Of a stretch of 64,000 nt of DNA, positions 52,296 through 59,354 are shown one piece after another. Source of the DNA: Streptomyces sp. CB02959. Lineage in GTDB: Bacteria; Actinomycetota; Actinomycetes; Streptomycetales; Streptomycetaceae. Location of the stretch: positions 1-64,000 of the forward strand of contig NZ_NNBP01000016.1 in NCBI RefSeq assembly GCF_002803155.1, in the 5' to 3' direction. Position numbers and translations under genes: made by a program. The notes beneath the pieces are model-generated. The model was not told the DNA's origin, made no database searches, and saw nothing but the letters and a program-made list of their open reading frames with translations. Every line of letters starts with the position of its first letter. The first letter of the stretch is position 1.

Positions 52296-53279
52296 AGCAA
52301 CGGCGGCCCTCCTCGATGAGCACTGGCGCGCACAGGCCCGCATCGGTGCGGGCGTCTCCGCCCAGTCCCTGGCCCAGTGGTCGCGGGTGAACCCCCACTC
52401 CCTGGAGGAGTCGGGGGCCGCGTGGCTGGCTTGGATGCTGGCGCTCATCCGAGGGGAGCGGCGACGCTCCCGCGACCAGGCGGCGGCGTTCTACCGCCTC
52501 TACCGGGCCCTGGAAACCGGGCACACCCTGCCGCCCCTCTCCGGGGAGCACGTGGGCGAGACCACAACCCTGGGGGAGCTGCGAGAGGACTGGGCCCAGC
52601 AGACGGACACGATCCCCGCACACCGGAGCCGGACGACGGCGAAGAAATCCGGCTGGACGGCTTCGACTGGCCGCAGGAAGCGGAGGACGCCCACGACCGC
52701 GCGGCCGTGGCGTCCCTGGTCTCCCAGGGTCCCGCCAAGCTGCGCCAGGACGTGGCCCAGGCGGCCGACGAGCAAGCGCGCGGCAGGCTGGACGAGGCCG
52801 GGTTCCTCCAGGAGTTGGAGGACGCATCACGGACAGCGGGCCGCACCTCTGCCGGAGCGGCCGACCGCGAGGCACTGCGGGCGGGGCGGGACCTGATCGA
52901 CCGGGCGTCGAACCCAGACCGACGCGCCATCGGCTGGGCCCGCGTCACCGACGGCAACCCCTGTGCGTTCTGCGCCATGTTGGCCAGTCGCGGCGCCATC
53001 TACTCGTCCCAGGCCACGGCGGCCGGCGGAGGGCGCAGGAAGCCCCGAGGATCGGCTGACGGACGGGCCCGCGCGAACCGGCGGCCCCCGGTGTCCCGGG
53101 AAGACCTGACCCGGTACCACAACGGCTGTCACTGTCAGACGGTCCCGGTGTTCAGCCGGAACGACTTCATGACCCCTGACGCCCGGCGGTTCGACCGGGA
53201 ATGGCGGGAGGTCACGCGCGGCAAGGCGGGCGCGGAGGCACGCGCGGCCTGGCGGCGCCACATCGAATCATCACGTTGA
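52288..53279 (+). pseudogene. MuF-like minor head protein, frameshifted
   Basis: The N-terminal part (LLDEHWRAQARIGAGVSAQ, RDQAAAFYRLYRALETGHTLPP) runs in one frame to about 52620 (DTIPA). The rest (PEPDDGEEIRLDGFDWP, then RATDGNPCAFCAMLASRGA-like CxxC, and YHNGCHCQTVPVF) continues in another frame from 52623 to 53279. These are the VG15/MuF head morphogenesis parts of one protein of about 330 residues. One missing or two extra bases near 52611-52625 (CCCCGCACACCGG) explain it. The CxxC and HNGCHC residues probably bind zinc. I see no slippery site, so I read it as a broken gene or a sequencing error. Confidence 0.82.
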
Positions 53280-53293
53280 CCGGAGGCCACCAC

Positions 53294-53800
53294 ATGGCGG
53301 AGAACCCCACCCCGACCCCGACCGACGCCCAGCCGGAGCATGTTCCGACTGACAACGACGGCCAGAAGACCCCAGTCCCAACGGAGACACCGGAGGCGGA
53401 GAACGAGGGCCAAGAGCTCGACGCCGACGGCCTCCGCGCGGAGCTGAAGGCAGCCCGTGACCAAGCGGCCCGCTACCGGGTCAAGGCGCGGGAGACGGCG
53501 GAGGCCCTGAAGGCGGCCAAGACACCGGAGGAGTTCCAGGCGGTAGCGGACCGGGCGGCGGAGCTGGAAATGGACCTCCACCGGGAGCGCCTGGCCCGGA
53601 AGTACAGCCTTCCGGACGCTCTGGCGGCCCGGATCTCCGGCGCGGATGACGACGCCCGCGAGACGGACGCCAAGGCGCTGGCGGAGCTGTTCCACAGCCG
53701 CGGGGACGGCGTGGGCCGAGGCGGACTCGACCCGTCGGCCATGGCCGCCCCCAGCGACCCGGGAGAGCTGGCTGCCAGCATCCCGCGCGCCCGCCGGTAA
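53294..53800 (+). CDS. phage scaffolding protein
   Basis: A 168-residue protein with a Pro/Thr-rich N-terminus, a predicted coiled coil (LRAELKAARDQAARYRVKARETAEALKAAK ... DRAAELEMDLHRERLARKY, residues about 50-110) and an acidic/Gly C-terminus. This composition and the place directly before the capsid gene are typical of scaffolds, which guide head assembly and then leave. The ATG at 53294 follows GGAGG. Confidence 0.82.
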   Translation: MAENPTPTPTDAQPEHVPTDNDGQKTPVPTETPEAENEGQELDADGLRAELKAARDQAARYRVKARETAEALKAAKTPEEFQAVADRAAELEMDLHRERLARKYSLPDALAARISGADDDARETDAKALAELFHSRGDGVGRGGLDPSAMAAPSDPGELAASIPRARR

Positions 53801-53844
53801 GGCGGCTTATGAGCCGGATTTTACGGCGGGCCGACCGGTGCCCA

Positions 53845-54123
53845 TTACTCCTCGCGCCGGGTGACCTCGACGTCGGATGCAAACTCCCCGCTCACTGTGT
53901 GGTGGACTATGTACGAGGCGAAAGGCCCACCGTTTGCCAGGCTGTTGGTCAACTCCACATCGAGGGATACACCGTTTACTTTCTGTATCTCAGGCTCGAG
54001 CAATTCCCGAATGAACTTATCCGGGTCGGCGCGCAGAGCTTCCCGATCCTCCTCGTGCAGGTCGAGTCCAAAAACTTCGACCTCACGAGTTTCGGGCTCG
54101 CTCTTACGATATATATTCGCCAT
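53845..54123 (-). CDS. antisense small protein within head operon (candidate cargo gene)
   Basis: A 92-residue protein, ATG at 54123 after GGGAG with nine-base spacing, reading against the scaffold and capsid genes. Composition is strongly acidic, with a helical middle (LDLHEEDREALRADPDKFIREL) that looks like nitrile-hydratase-leader-type (NHLP) precursor leaders (aLraDP..fi..ll ... gV.l.VE). The C-terminal part (NSLANGGPFASYIVHHTVSG) has no Cys. It could be a RiPP-like precursor or a small phage regulator. The leader similarity is only by eye. Local G/C is lower than in the flanks, so it looks acquired. Confidence 0.55.
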   Translation of the reverse strand: MANIYRKSEPETREVEVFGLDLHEEDREALRADPDKFIRELLEPEIQKVNGVSLDVELTNSLANGGPFASYIVHHTVSGEFASDVEVTRREE

Positions 54124-54357
54124 GGCAGCTACTCCCGGTGTGAGGGCTTCTCCTACCAGCTTGCGACGTCCGAGGGCTTCGGCAAGTTGATCAATCTCGT
54201 TGCATCGACGCGAGTGGTCAGGCGCCTTTGGTAGCTGCCCAGTACGGTAGCGGCTGGCATTCCTTAAGTGGCACCAAAACCAAGGGATTTCATTATCCAA
54301 GGGCCCTTGGCTGCAGCGTCGTGTGCTGGCCCGGGGCCCCAGCCCTGAGCGGAGCAC
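54124..54357. promoter_or_regulatory. control region between antisense gene and capsid gene
   Basis: This 234-bp stretch is relatively A/T-rich in its middle and contains the perfect 14-bp palindrome CCAAGGGCCCTTGG near 54297. It must hold the promoter of the minus-strand gene and may hold one for the capsid gene, whose ribosome site is GAGCGGAG. Confidence 0.45.
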
Positions 54358-55281
54358 ATGGCTAACAGCTTTCTGAAGTCCGAGAAGATTGCGGCAATGG
54401 CCTTGGGTCTTCTTGAGTGGGAAATGATCCTCTCACGTCTGGTGTGGACGAACGGCGGCTTCGATTTCACCGGCGCCAAGAACGACACGGTCACCATCCG
54501 GATTCCGGCGACCACCACAGCCCGCGAATACGAGTGGCGCAACGACCGCAGCTCGGACATCGTCCTGGACGAGCTGGCGGAGGACTACACCACGGTCCAG
54601 CTCAATAAGGACATCTATTCCGCCATCGCGGTCACGGATGAGGAACTGACCCTGGATATCCGGGACTTCGGATCCCAGGTCCTCCAGCCCCAGGTCAATG
54701 CCGTGGCCAAGGCGATTGACACGGGTGTGGCGTCGATGATCGAGGGCGCCAACTACGCCAACACCGTCACGGTGGACGAGGCGGACCCGTGGCTAGGCAT
54801 CGTGGACGCCCGCGCCACGCTCAACAAGGCAAACGTTCCCACCGAGGGCCGCACGATCCTGATGGGCGCGGACGTGGAAACCGCCCTGCTGAAGTCCGGC
54901 CGCATCAACGACGTGTCCAAGTCCGGCTCGGACTCGGCTCTCCGCTCGGCGACCCTGGGCCGGCTGGCCGGGTTCGATCTGGTGGTGTCCAACGCGATCA
55001 GCCCGCGCGCTGCGTACGCGTTCGTTCCGTCGGCGTTCGTGCTGGCCACCCGCGCCCCGGCGATTCCAGCCGGTGTCACCAGCGGCTCCAGCCAGTCCTA
55101 CAACGGCCTGTCCATGCGATGGGTGCGCGACTACGACGCGGCCAAGCTGCGGGACCGCTCCATCCTGAACGTCTACGCCGGGTACAACGTCATGACCGAC
55201 AAGATTGGCAACGCTAAGAAGCTGGTCCGCGCGGTCCGCCTGGACATGCCGGTCCCGTCGAAGCCCCCGGTGGACAAGTAG
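54358..55281 (+). CDS. major capsid protein (P22 coat-like)
   Basis: A 307-residue capsid protein of the P22 gp5-like HK97 fold used by many actinophages. Typical segments are the N-terminal EKIAAMALGLLEWEMILSRLVW, DFTGAKNDTVTIRIP, LTLDIRDFGSQVLQPQVNAVA and FDLVVSNAISPRAAYAF. It follows the scaffold after an inserted antisense gene. The ATG at 54358 is well placed after GAGCGGAG. Its frame is intact, in contrast to the upstream head genes. Confidence 0.92.
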   Translation: MANSFLKSEKIAAMALGLLEWEMILSRLVWTNGGFDFTGAKNDTVTIRIPATTTAREYEWRNDRSSDIVLDELAEDYTTVQLNKDIYSAIAVTDEELTLDIRDFGSQVLQPQVNAVAKAIDTGVASMIEGANYANTVTVDEADPWLGIVDARATLNKANVPTEGRTILMGADVETALLKSGRINDVSKSGSDSALRSATLGRLAGFDLVVSNAISPRAAYAFVPSAFVLATRAPAIPAGVTSGSSQSYNGLSMRWVRDYDAAKLRDRSILNVYAGYNVMTDKIGNAKKLVRAVRLDMPVPSKPPVDK

Positions 55282-55289
55282 GGGGCCGC

Positions 55290-55661
55290 ATGACCCCGCT
55301 GGCGGATGTGGCGGCCCTGGAACAGCGTCTGGGCCGCCTACTGGCCGGTGAGGAACGGGCGCAGGCGGAGGCGGCTCTAGCGGATGCCTCCGCCACCGTG
55401 CGGGCCTACGGGGATGCCTGGCCCGACCCGGCCAAGGCCCCGGCCATTGCGGTGGCGGTCACGCTGGCGGCTGCTGAGCGGCGGGTGAGGAACCCGGAGG
55501 GGTATCGGTCGGAGCTGCAAGGCGCCTACCAGTACCAGCTTCCGGCGTCACTGCCCGTCGGCGCCGGCCTCACTGATGGTGAAGCCCGGTTGATTCGCGC
55601 GGCCGTCGGTGCGTCCAGTGTGTTCGCGGTGCCGGTGGAGTCCCTAGGGGGTTCGCTGTGA
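55290..55661 (+). CDS. head-tail connector (adaptor) protein
   Basis: A 123-residue helical protein of the HK97 gp6-like connector type: LADVAALEQRLGRLLAGEE, ALADASATVRAYGDAW and VTLAAAERRVRNPEGYRSE are characteristic. It sits after the capsid gene and overlaps the next gene by four bases, as usual in head-tail junction operons. It would form the ring below the portal. Confidence 0.82.
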   Translation: MTPLADVAALEQRLGRLLAGEERAQAEAALADASATVRAYGDAWPDPAKAPAIAVAVTLAAAERRVRNPEGYRSELQGAYQYQLPASLPVGAGLTDGEARLIRAAVGASSVFAVPVESLGGSL

Positions 55662-55981
55662 GCCTCCTGGACTCCGGCCCGGACGTGCTCACGGTCTACC
55701 CCACGGTGGACGTGGACGACGGGTACGGCGGCACCAAGCCGGGCCACGGTCAGCCGGTGACACTGCGGGCCCGGGTCCTCCCGGCCACGGCCGATGAGAG
55801 CGGAGAGCCGGGATACCTGACCGGCACCGAGTACCGCGTGTACGCCCGGTCCCTGCCGGCTGGGCCCTGGTCCCGCGTCGAGTGGGCCGGGGCCAGGTGG
55901 GCCGTGGTCGGGGAACCCCAGCGCTTCGGCGGCTCCCGGCGCCTGGCCCACGACGTGGCGACGATACGGAAACGAGGGTGA
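55658..55981 (+). CDS. head-tail stopper protein
   Basis: A 107-residue beta-rich protein (DVDDGYGGTKPGHGQPVTLRARVLP and YRVYARSLPAGPWSRVEWAGARWAVVGEP) matching head-completion/stopper proteins of siphoviruses. The GTG at 55658 overlaps the connector stop. Confidence 0.75.
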   Translation: MSLLDSGPDVLTVYPTVDVDDGYGGTKPGHGQPVTLRARVLPATADESGEPGYLTGTEYRVYARSLPAGPWSRVEWAGARWAVVGEPQRFGGSRRLAHDVATIRKRG

Positions 55982-55985
55982 GCCC

Positions 55986-56270
55986 ATGGCGACGGTGAAG
56001 CCCAACACGGACAGCATCGTGGCGCACCTGCGGGGCGTTCGGGACGCGGTCGCGGACGAACTGGACGAGCGGGCCGACCGGGTCCGAGCCGTGGTCGAGG
56101 CCCACCGGCACACCGGGGCCTTGGCGGCCCACACCCGGGTCCGCACGAACCGGACGGACTCCACGGTGACCTTGGAGGACCCGGCGGTGTACGCGATCAA
56201 CTACGGGCATTGGGCCCGTGACGGCCTAACGTGGGTGTCCGGTATCCACGCCATTGAGGCGGGCCTATGA
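55986..56270 (+). CDS. neck/tail completion protein (HK97 gp10-like)
   Basis: A 94-residue protein: a helical N-terminus (DSIVAHLRGVRDAVADELDERADRVRAVVEAHRHTGALAAH), then a beta segment (TRVRTNRTDSTVTLEDPAVYAINYGHWARDG). This is the pattern of small actinophage gp10-like neck proteins. It overlaps the next gene by four bases. Confidence 0.72.
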   Translation: MATVKPNTDSIVAHLRGVRDAVADELDERADRVRAVVEAHRHTGALAAHTRVRTNRTDSTVTLEDPAVYAINYGHWARDGLTWVSGIHAIEAGL

Positions 56271-56674
56271 GGCCGGTACTACCCGACGTGGACGCCCTGG
56301 TGACCGACGCCCTCCGCCAGGGCCTGAGCGGCGCCACGGTGCGCGTGGGCTGGCCCGCCGACTGGGCCGACCGGCTACCGCTGGTGGTGGCCCGCCGCGT
56401 GTCGGGCGGCACGGCCACCCCGCAGGGCATCGACGTGGCCCTGATCGACGTGCAGTGCGCCGCCGTCGACCGGCGCGACGCTTCCCGGCTGGCCCGCACG
56501 GCCCGGGTTGCCCTGGCGGAGGGGTGCAGAGCGCAATTCCGCGGTGTCGACGGCTACCTGAGCCGGTTCGAGGACGTGTCGGGGCCGGCGGAGATCCGCG
56601 TGGGCGACCCGCCGGCCGGGCCGGACCTGTTCCGGTTCCAGGCCACCTACCGCGTGACCGCGCGGCCCCTCTGA
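56267..56674 (+). CDS. tail terminator protein
   Basis: A 135-residue alpha/beta protein with PDVDALVTDALRQ, LPLVVARRVSGG and LFRFQATYRVTARPL, matching siphovirus tail-terminator proteins by size and order. The ATG at 56267 overlaps the preceding stop. Confidence 0.75.
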   Translation: MRPVLPDVDALVTDALRQGLSGATVRVGWPADWADRLPLVVARRVSGGTATPQGIDVALIDVQCAAVDRRDASRLARTARVALAEGCRAQFRGVDGYLSRFEDVSGPAEIRVGDPPAGPDLFRFQATYRVTARPL

Positions 56675-56694
56675 ACCTACCCCTGGAGAACAGT

Positions 56695-57276
56695 TTGGCT
56701 CTGATCGACAACGCCGCCATCGTCCCGGCCGGCGGCTACATCTTCATCGCTGACCCCGATACCGAGAAGCCCGGCGACCTGGCCGACCCGACCAACCCGG
56801 GCGGTGCGTGGGAGAGCATCGGGCACACCAAGCTTGACGCCCTGCCTGAGTTCGGCCGAGACGGCGACGATCCGGAGATCAAGGGCAGTTGGCAGAACGC
56901 CAAGCTCCGCGCGACGACCCCGGACGTGACGTACTCCGTCACCTTCCAGTCCATCCAGGCCACGGCCCTGACCTATCAGCTCTACTTCGGCGCGGGCCCG
57001 GCAGCCGTCCAGGCGGACAAGTCGTTCCGCATCCCGGCCACGCCCACCCCGCAGACCAAGGCACTGTTGGTGGTCCTGGTGGACGGCACCAACTATCTGC
57101 CGCTGTACCACCCGCGTGTCTCTCTCCTGGGCTCCGACACGGTGGGCATGTCCAGCGACGATTTCGTGTCCTTCCCGATCAAGGGAACTTTCCTGGGCTC
57201 CGCGACACTGGGCGGCGCCATCGGTGAATGGACCCAGGTCGCGGCTCCGACGCCCCCGCCGCACAGCGGCGATTAG
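56695..57276 (+). CDS. major tail protein
   Basis: A 193-residue tail-tube protein. The start TTG at 56695 follows CTGGAGA. Typical are IVPAGGYIFIADPDTEKP, WESIGHTKLDALPEFGRDGDDPEIKGSWQN and SDDFVSFPIKGTFLGSATLGG, the beta-rich tube fold of actinophages. It is followed by a terminator shared with the antisense lectin gene. Confidence 0.88.
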   Translation: MALIDNAAIVPAGGYIFIADPDTEKPGDLADPTNPGGAWESIGHTKLDALPEFGRDGDDPEIKGSWQNAKLRATTPDVTYSVTFQSIQATALTYQLYFGAGPAAVQADKSFRIPATPTPQTKALLVVLVDGTNYLPLYHPRVSLLGSDTVGMSSDDFVSFPIKGTFLGSATLGGAIGEWTQVAAPTPPPHSGD

Positions 57277-57339
57277 GTGGTGCCCGGTGGCGTAGCCATA
57301 GCTGGATCGGTGAGTTGTGGCGTTGCCCGCGGAATGGGG

Positions 57340-57375
57340 CGAGAGGCCCCTGCACTCTCGGCGGGGGGCCTCTCG
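57340..57375. terminator. bidirectional terminator between tail protein and lectin genes
   Basis: CGAGAGGCCCC at 57340-57350 pairs with GGGGCCTCTCG at 57365-57375 around a 14-base loop, between the convergent major-tail and tectonin genes. Confidence 0.82.
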
Positions 57376-57391
57376 GATCTGCTTCCTGAGA

Positions 57392-58090
57392 TCAGCTCGG
57401 CTGGTCTCCGGTGTAGCGGTAGATCCCGCCGTCGGCGTTGACGTGCCAGACGGTCCCGTCGGCGGCTACCCCGATGTCGACGGCTTTGCCGGGGATGCCG
57501 ATCCACGGGTTCGAGTCGTACCCGGTGTACCGGTAGATCTGGCCCAGGGAGTTCACCCCCCACACGTGGGTCCTGGATCCGACCGAGATCCGGGTGAGGC
57601 CGCCGGAGATGTTGACCCAGGGGGTGGAGCCCTGGTCTCCGGTGTAGCGGTAGATGCCGCCGTCGGCGTTGACGTGCCAGACGGTCCCGTCGGCGGCTAC
57701 CCCGATGTCGACGGCTTTGCCGGGGATGCCGATCCACGGGTTCGAGTCGTATCCGGTGTACCGGTAGATCTGCCCGAGGGAGTTCACCCCCCACACGTGG
57801 GTCCTGGATCCGACCGAGATCCGGGTGAGGCCGCCGGAGATGTTGACCCAGGGGGTGGAGCCCTGGTCTCCGGTGTAGCGGTAGATGCCGCCGTCGGCGT
57901 TGACGTGCCAGACGGTCCCGTCGGCGGCCACGCCGATGTCGACGGCTTTGCCGGGGATGCCGATCCACGGATTCGAGTCGTATCCGGTGTACCGGTAGAT
58001 CTGCCCGAGGGAGTTCACCCCCCACACGTGGGTCCTGGACCCCACCGAGATCGTCGTGAGACCACCAGAGACTTGCAGCCAGTCAGCCAT
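57392..58090 (-). CDS. tectonin-repeat beta-propeller protein (putative lectin), antisense cargo gene
   Basis: A 232-residue protein made of six tectonin-type blades. Two blade types alternate: GLTRISVGSRTHVWGVNSLG-QIYRYTG and KAVDIGVAADGTVWHVNADG-GIYRYTG. Six blades match the six-bladed propellers of tachylectin-1 and tectonins, which bind lipopolysaccharide or other surface sugars. The ATG at 58090 (MADWLQVSGG) follows AAGGGA. An upstream extension to 58213 is possible but lacks a ribosome site. There is no signal peptide. It reads against the tail operon with its own promoter and terminator, so it is probably expressed in the lysogen. Confidence 0.85.
   Translation of the reverse strand: MADWLQVSGGLTTISVGSRTHVWGVNSLGQIYRYTGYDSNPWIGIPGKAVDIGVAADGTVWHVNADGGIYRYTGDQGSTPWVNISGGLTRISVGSRTHVWGVNSLGQIYRYTGYDSNPWIGIPGKAVDIGVAADGTVWHVNADGGIYRYTGDQGSTPWVNISGGLTRISVGSRTHVWGVNSLGQIYRYTGYDSNPWIGIPGKAVDIGVAADGTVWHVNADGGIYRYTGDQPS
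57401..58040. repeat. 231-bp direct repeats inside the tectonin gene
   Basis: Three copies (the third incomplete) start near 57401, 57632 and 57863, each spacing exactly 231 bp (77 codons, two blades). The copies differ at only a few positions, such as GGCTACCCC versus GGCCACGCC, so they arose recently or are kept alike by gene conversion. Confidence 0.95.
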
Positions 58091-58599
58091 CTTCGTGTCC
58101 CTTCGCTTGGAACGGTGCAGAGGGAGCTTGCTGCCGGACCGAGATACCCAAACGGACTGGTATATGGATTGAATTCTTAGATCATCCAAAAATCGCCGTT
58201 TAGTAATTTTCATCCCTTCTGGATGTGGAGCAGGCGGGCCGCCGCCATGCAGTCAAGAGACTGGAAACGTTGTAACCCACACGAAGGTAAGAGTTGCGGG
58301 CGGTTGACAACCTCGGGGCTGGCCGTGCTTCAGGATCGATTCCAGCTCACGTGATGCGCACCACCCGCTCACCTTCGTGCCAGGCGTGGGCCTGACCCGC
58401 CCGGCACGCCCTAAAGGCTGTCCGCCTGGTCGCCCCACACCGGCCGCAACGACGTCGATGCGAGCGGGTCACACCACCCATTGGCCAGCGACTAGCGAAC
58501 CCCTCGGCCGACAGATCCGCAAACCTCTTCCGCCTGGCCGGTCCCTCCGGGCGGAGGACTCATTCCTGGGACCACCAACGCGACCTGCGGAGACGACCC
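58091..58599 (-). promoter_or_regulatory. intergenic region with promoter of the tectonin gene
   Basis: About 509 bp without a supported gene. On the minus strand TTGGAT (58184-58189) and TATACC (58159-58164), separated by 19 bp, form a fair -35/-10 pair in an A/T-rich stretch (58150-58215), about 70 bases upstream of the tectonin ATG. The rest (58216-58599) shows nothing convincing. Together with the gene it forms a 1.3-kb island splitting the tail operon. Confidence 0.5.
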
Positions 58600-58944
58600 T
58601 TGGCGCTTTCTTGCGCGGACATGATGGCGGAAGCTGCGGCGGAGTACGAGGCTCTGTCGCTGGAGACACGGGCCGGCGAAACGGTTCACCTCCGCAACAT
58701 CCTCATGCTTCCCGACGACGGCCTGAAGGCGGCCCGCGCCATCCTCGCGCGCTTCGGTGAGACCGGATCGGAGGACCTGGAGGAGTTGGTCCCGAAGATC
58801 CGTGACCTGCTCCTCCTGGTGGCCGACGACCCGGCCGCGCTGAAGACGGAGATGAAGGACTGGCCGCTGGCCGTGTTCGTCCGCACCGTCGGTGAGTGGC
58901 AGGAGGAGACCCAGGTGGGGGAAGCTCCGCGCTCGGACAGCTGA
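58600..58944 (+). CDS. tail assembly chaperone, short form (gpG-like)
   Basis: A 114-residue helical protein (AEAAAEYEALSLETRAGETVHL, LEELVPKIRDLLLLVADDP, WPLAVFVRTVGEWQEE), the usual first chaperone for tail assembly. TTG at 58600 follows GGAG; ATG at 58621 is another choice. It sits immediately before the tape measure, and its 3' part contains the slippery site that makes the long form. Confidence 0.8.
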   Translation: MALSCADMMAEAAAEYEALSLETRAGETVHLRNILMLPDDGLKAARAILARFGETGSEDLEELVPKIRDLLLLVADDPAALKTEMKDWPLAVFVRTVGEWQEETQVGEAPRSDS

Positions 58945-59354
58945 TAGTCCAGGGCCACGGCGCGGCGCTCCGGGCGGACCTCCAGCGCTACTACGGCCTG
59001 GACCTGGCCGACGTGTGGCGGGGCGCCCTCACGCCCCGCCGGGCCTGGCACCTGTCCGAGCATCTGCCCCCGGGCTCCGCCCTGGCCGCATCGCTGGCCG
59101 GCGGGCCCGAGCATCGTGGTTGGACGGTGCAAACACGCCTGCTGGCCGCTCTGTTGGGCGCCGTGCGCTTCGCCGACGCCAACAACGTCCGGGTGAGCGG
59201 CGGACGCCTCAAACGGGAACCCACGCCCGTCAACGTTCCACAGGCCAAGGCGGACAAGCACGAGCGGCCACGCCTCGACCTGTCCACGCACCCCTTGGCC
59301 AAACCCATTGCACCAGGGGGTAACTCATGGCCGGCCCCGGAGGCCGCGAGGTAG
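58600..59354 (+). CDS. tail assembly chaperone, long form made by -1 frameshift (gpGT-like)
   Basis: The short chaperone frame and the downstream frame (58896-59354) overlap. A -1 shift at G-GGG-GAA (58917-58923) fuses them: ...EETQVG followed by GSSALGQLIVQGHGAALRADLQRYYGLDLADVWRG, giving about 251 residues. The C-terminal extension (LTPRRAWHLSEHLPPGSALAASLAGG) is the actinophage gpT-type domain that recruits the tape measure. Paired chaperones made by frameshift are near-universal in siphoviruses. The stop lies 28 bp inside the tape-measure gene. Confidence 0.85.
58917..58923 (+). promoter_or_regulatory. -1 ribosomal frameshift slippery site
   Basis: GGGGGAA, read as G-GGG-GAA in the chaperone frame, is at the point where the downstream frame becomes continuous. 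It is the expected position for programmed frameshifting in tail chaperone genes. Confidence 0.78.

Noticed and set aside
57401..58040. Possible CRISPR-like array (regular repeats)
   Set aside because: The units are 231 bp, coding, in frame and without spacers. They are tectonin blades.
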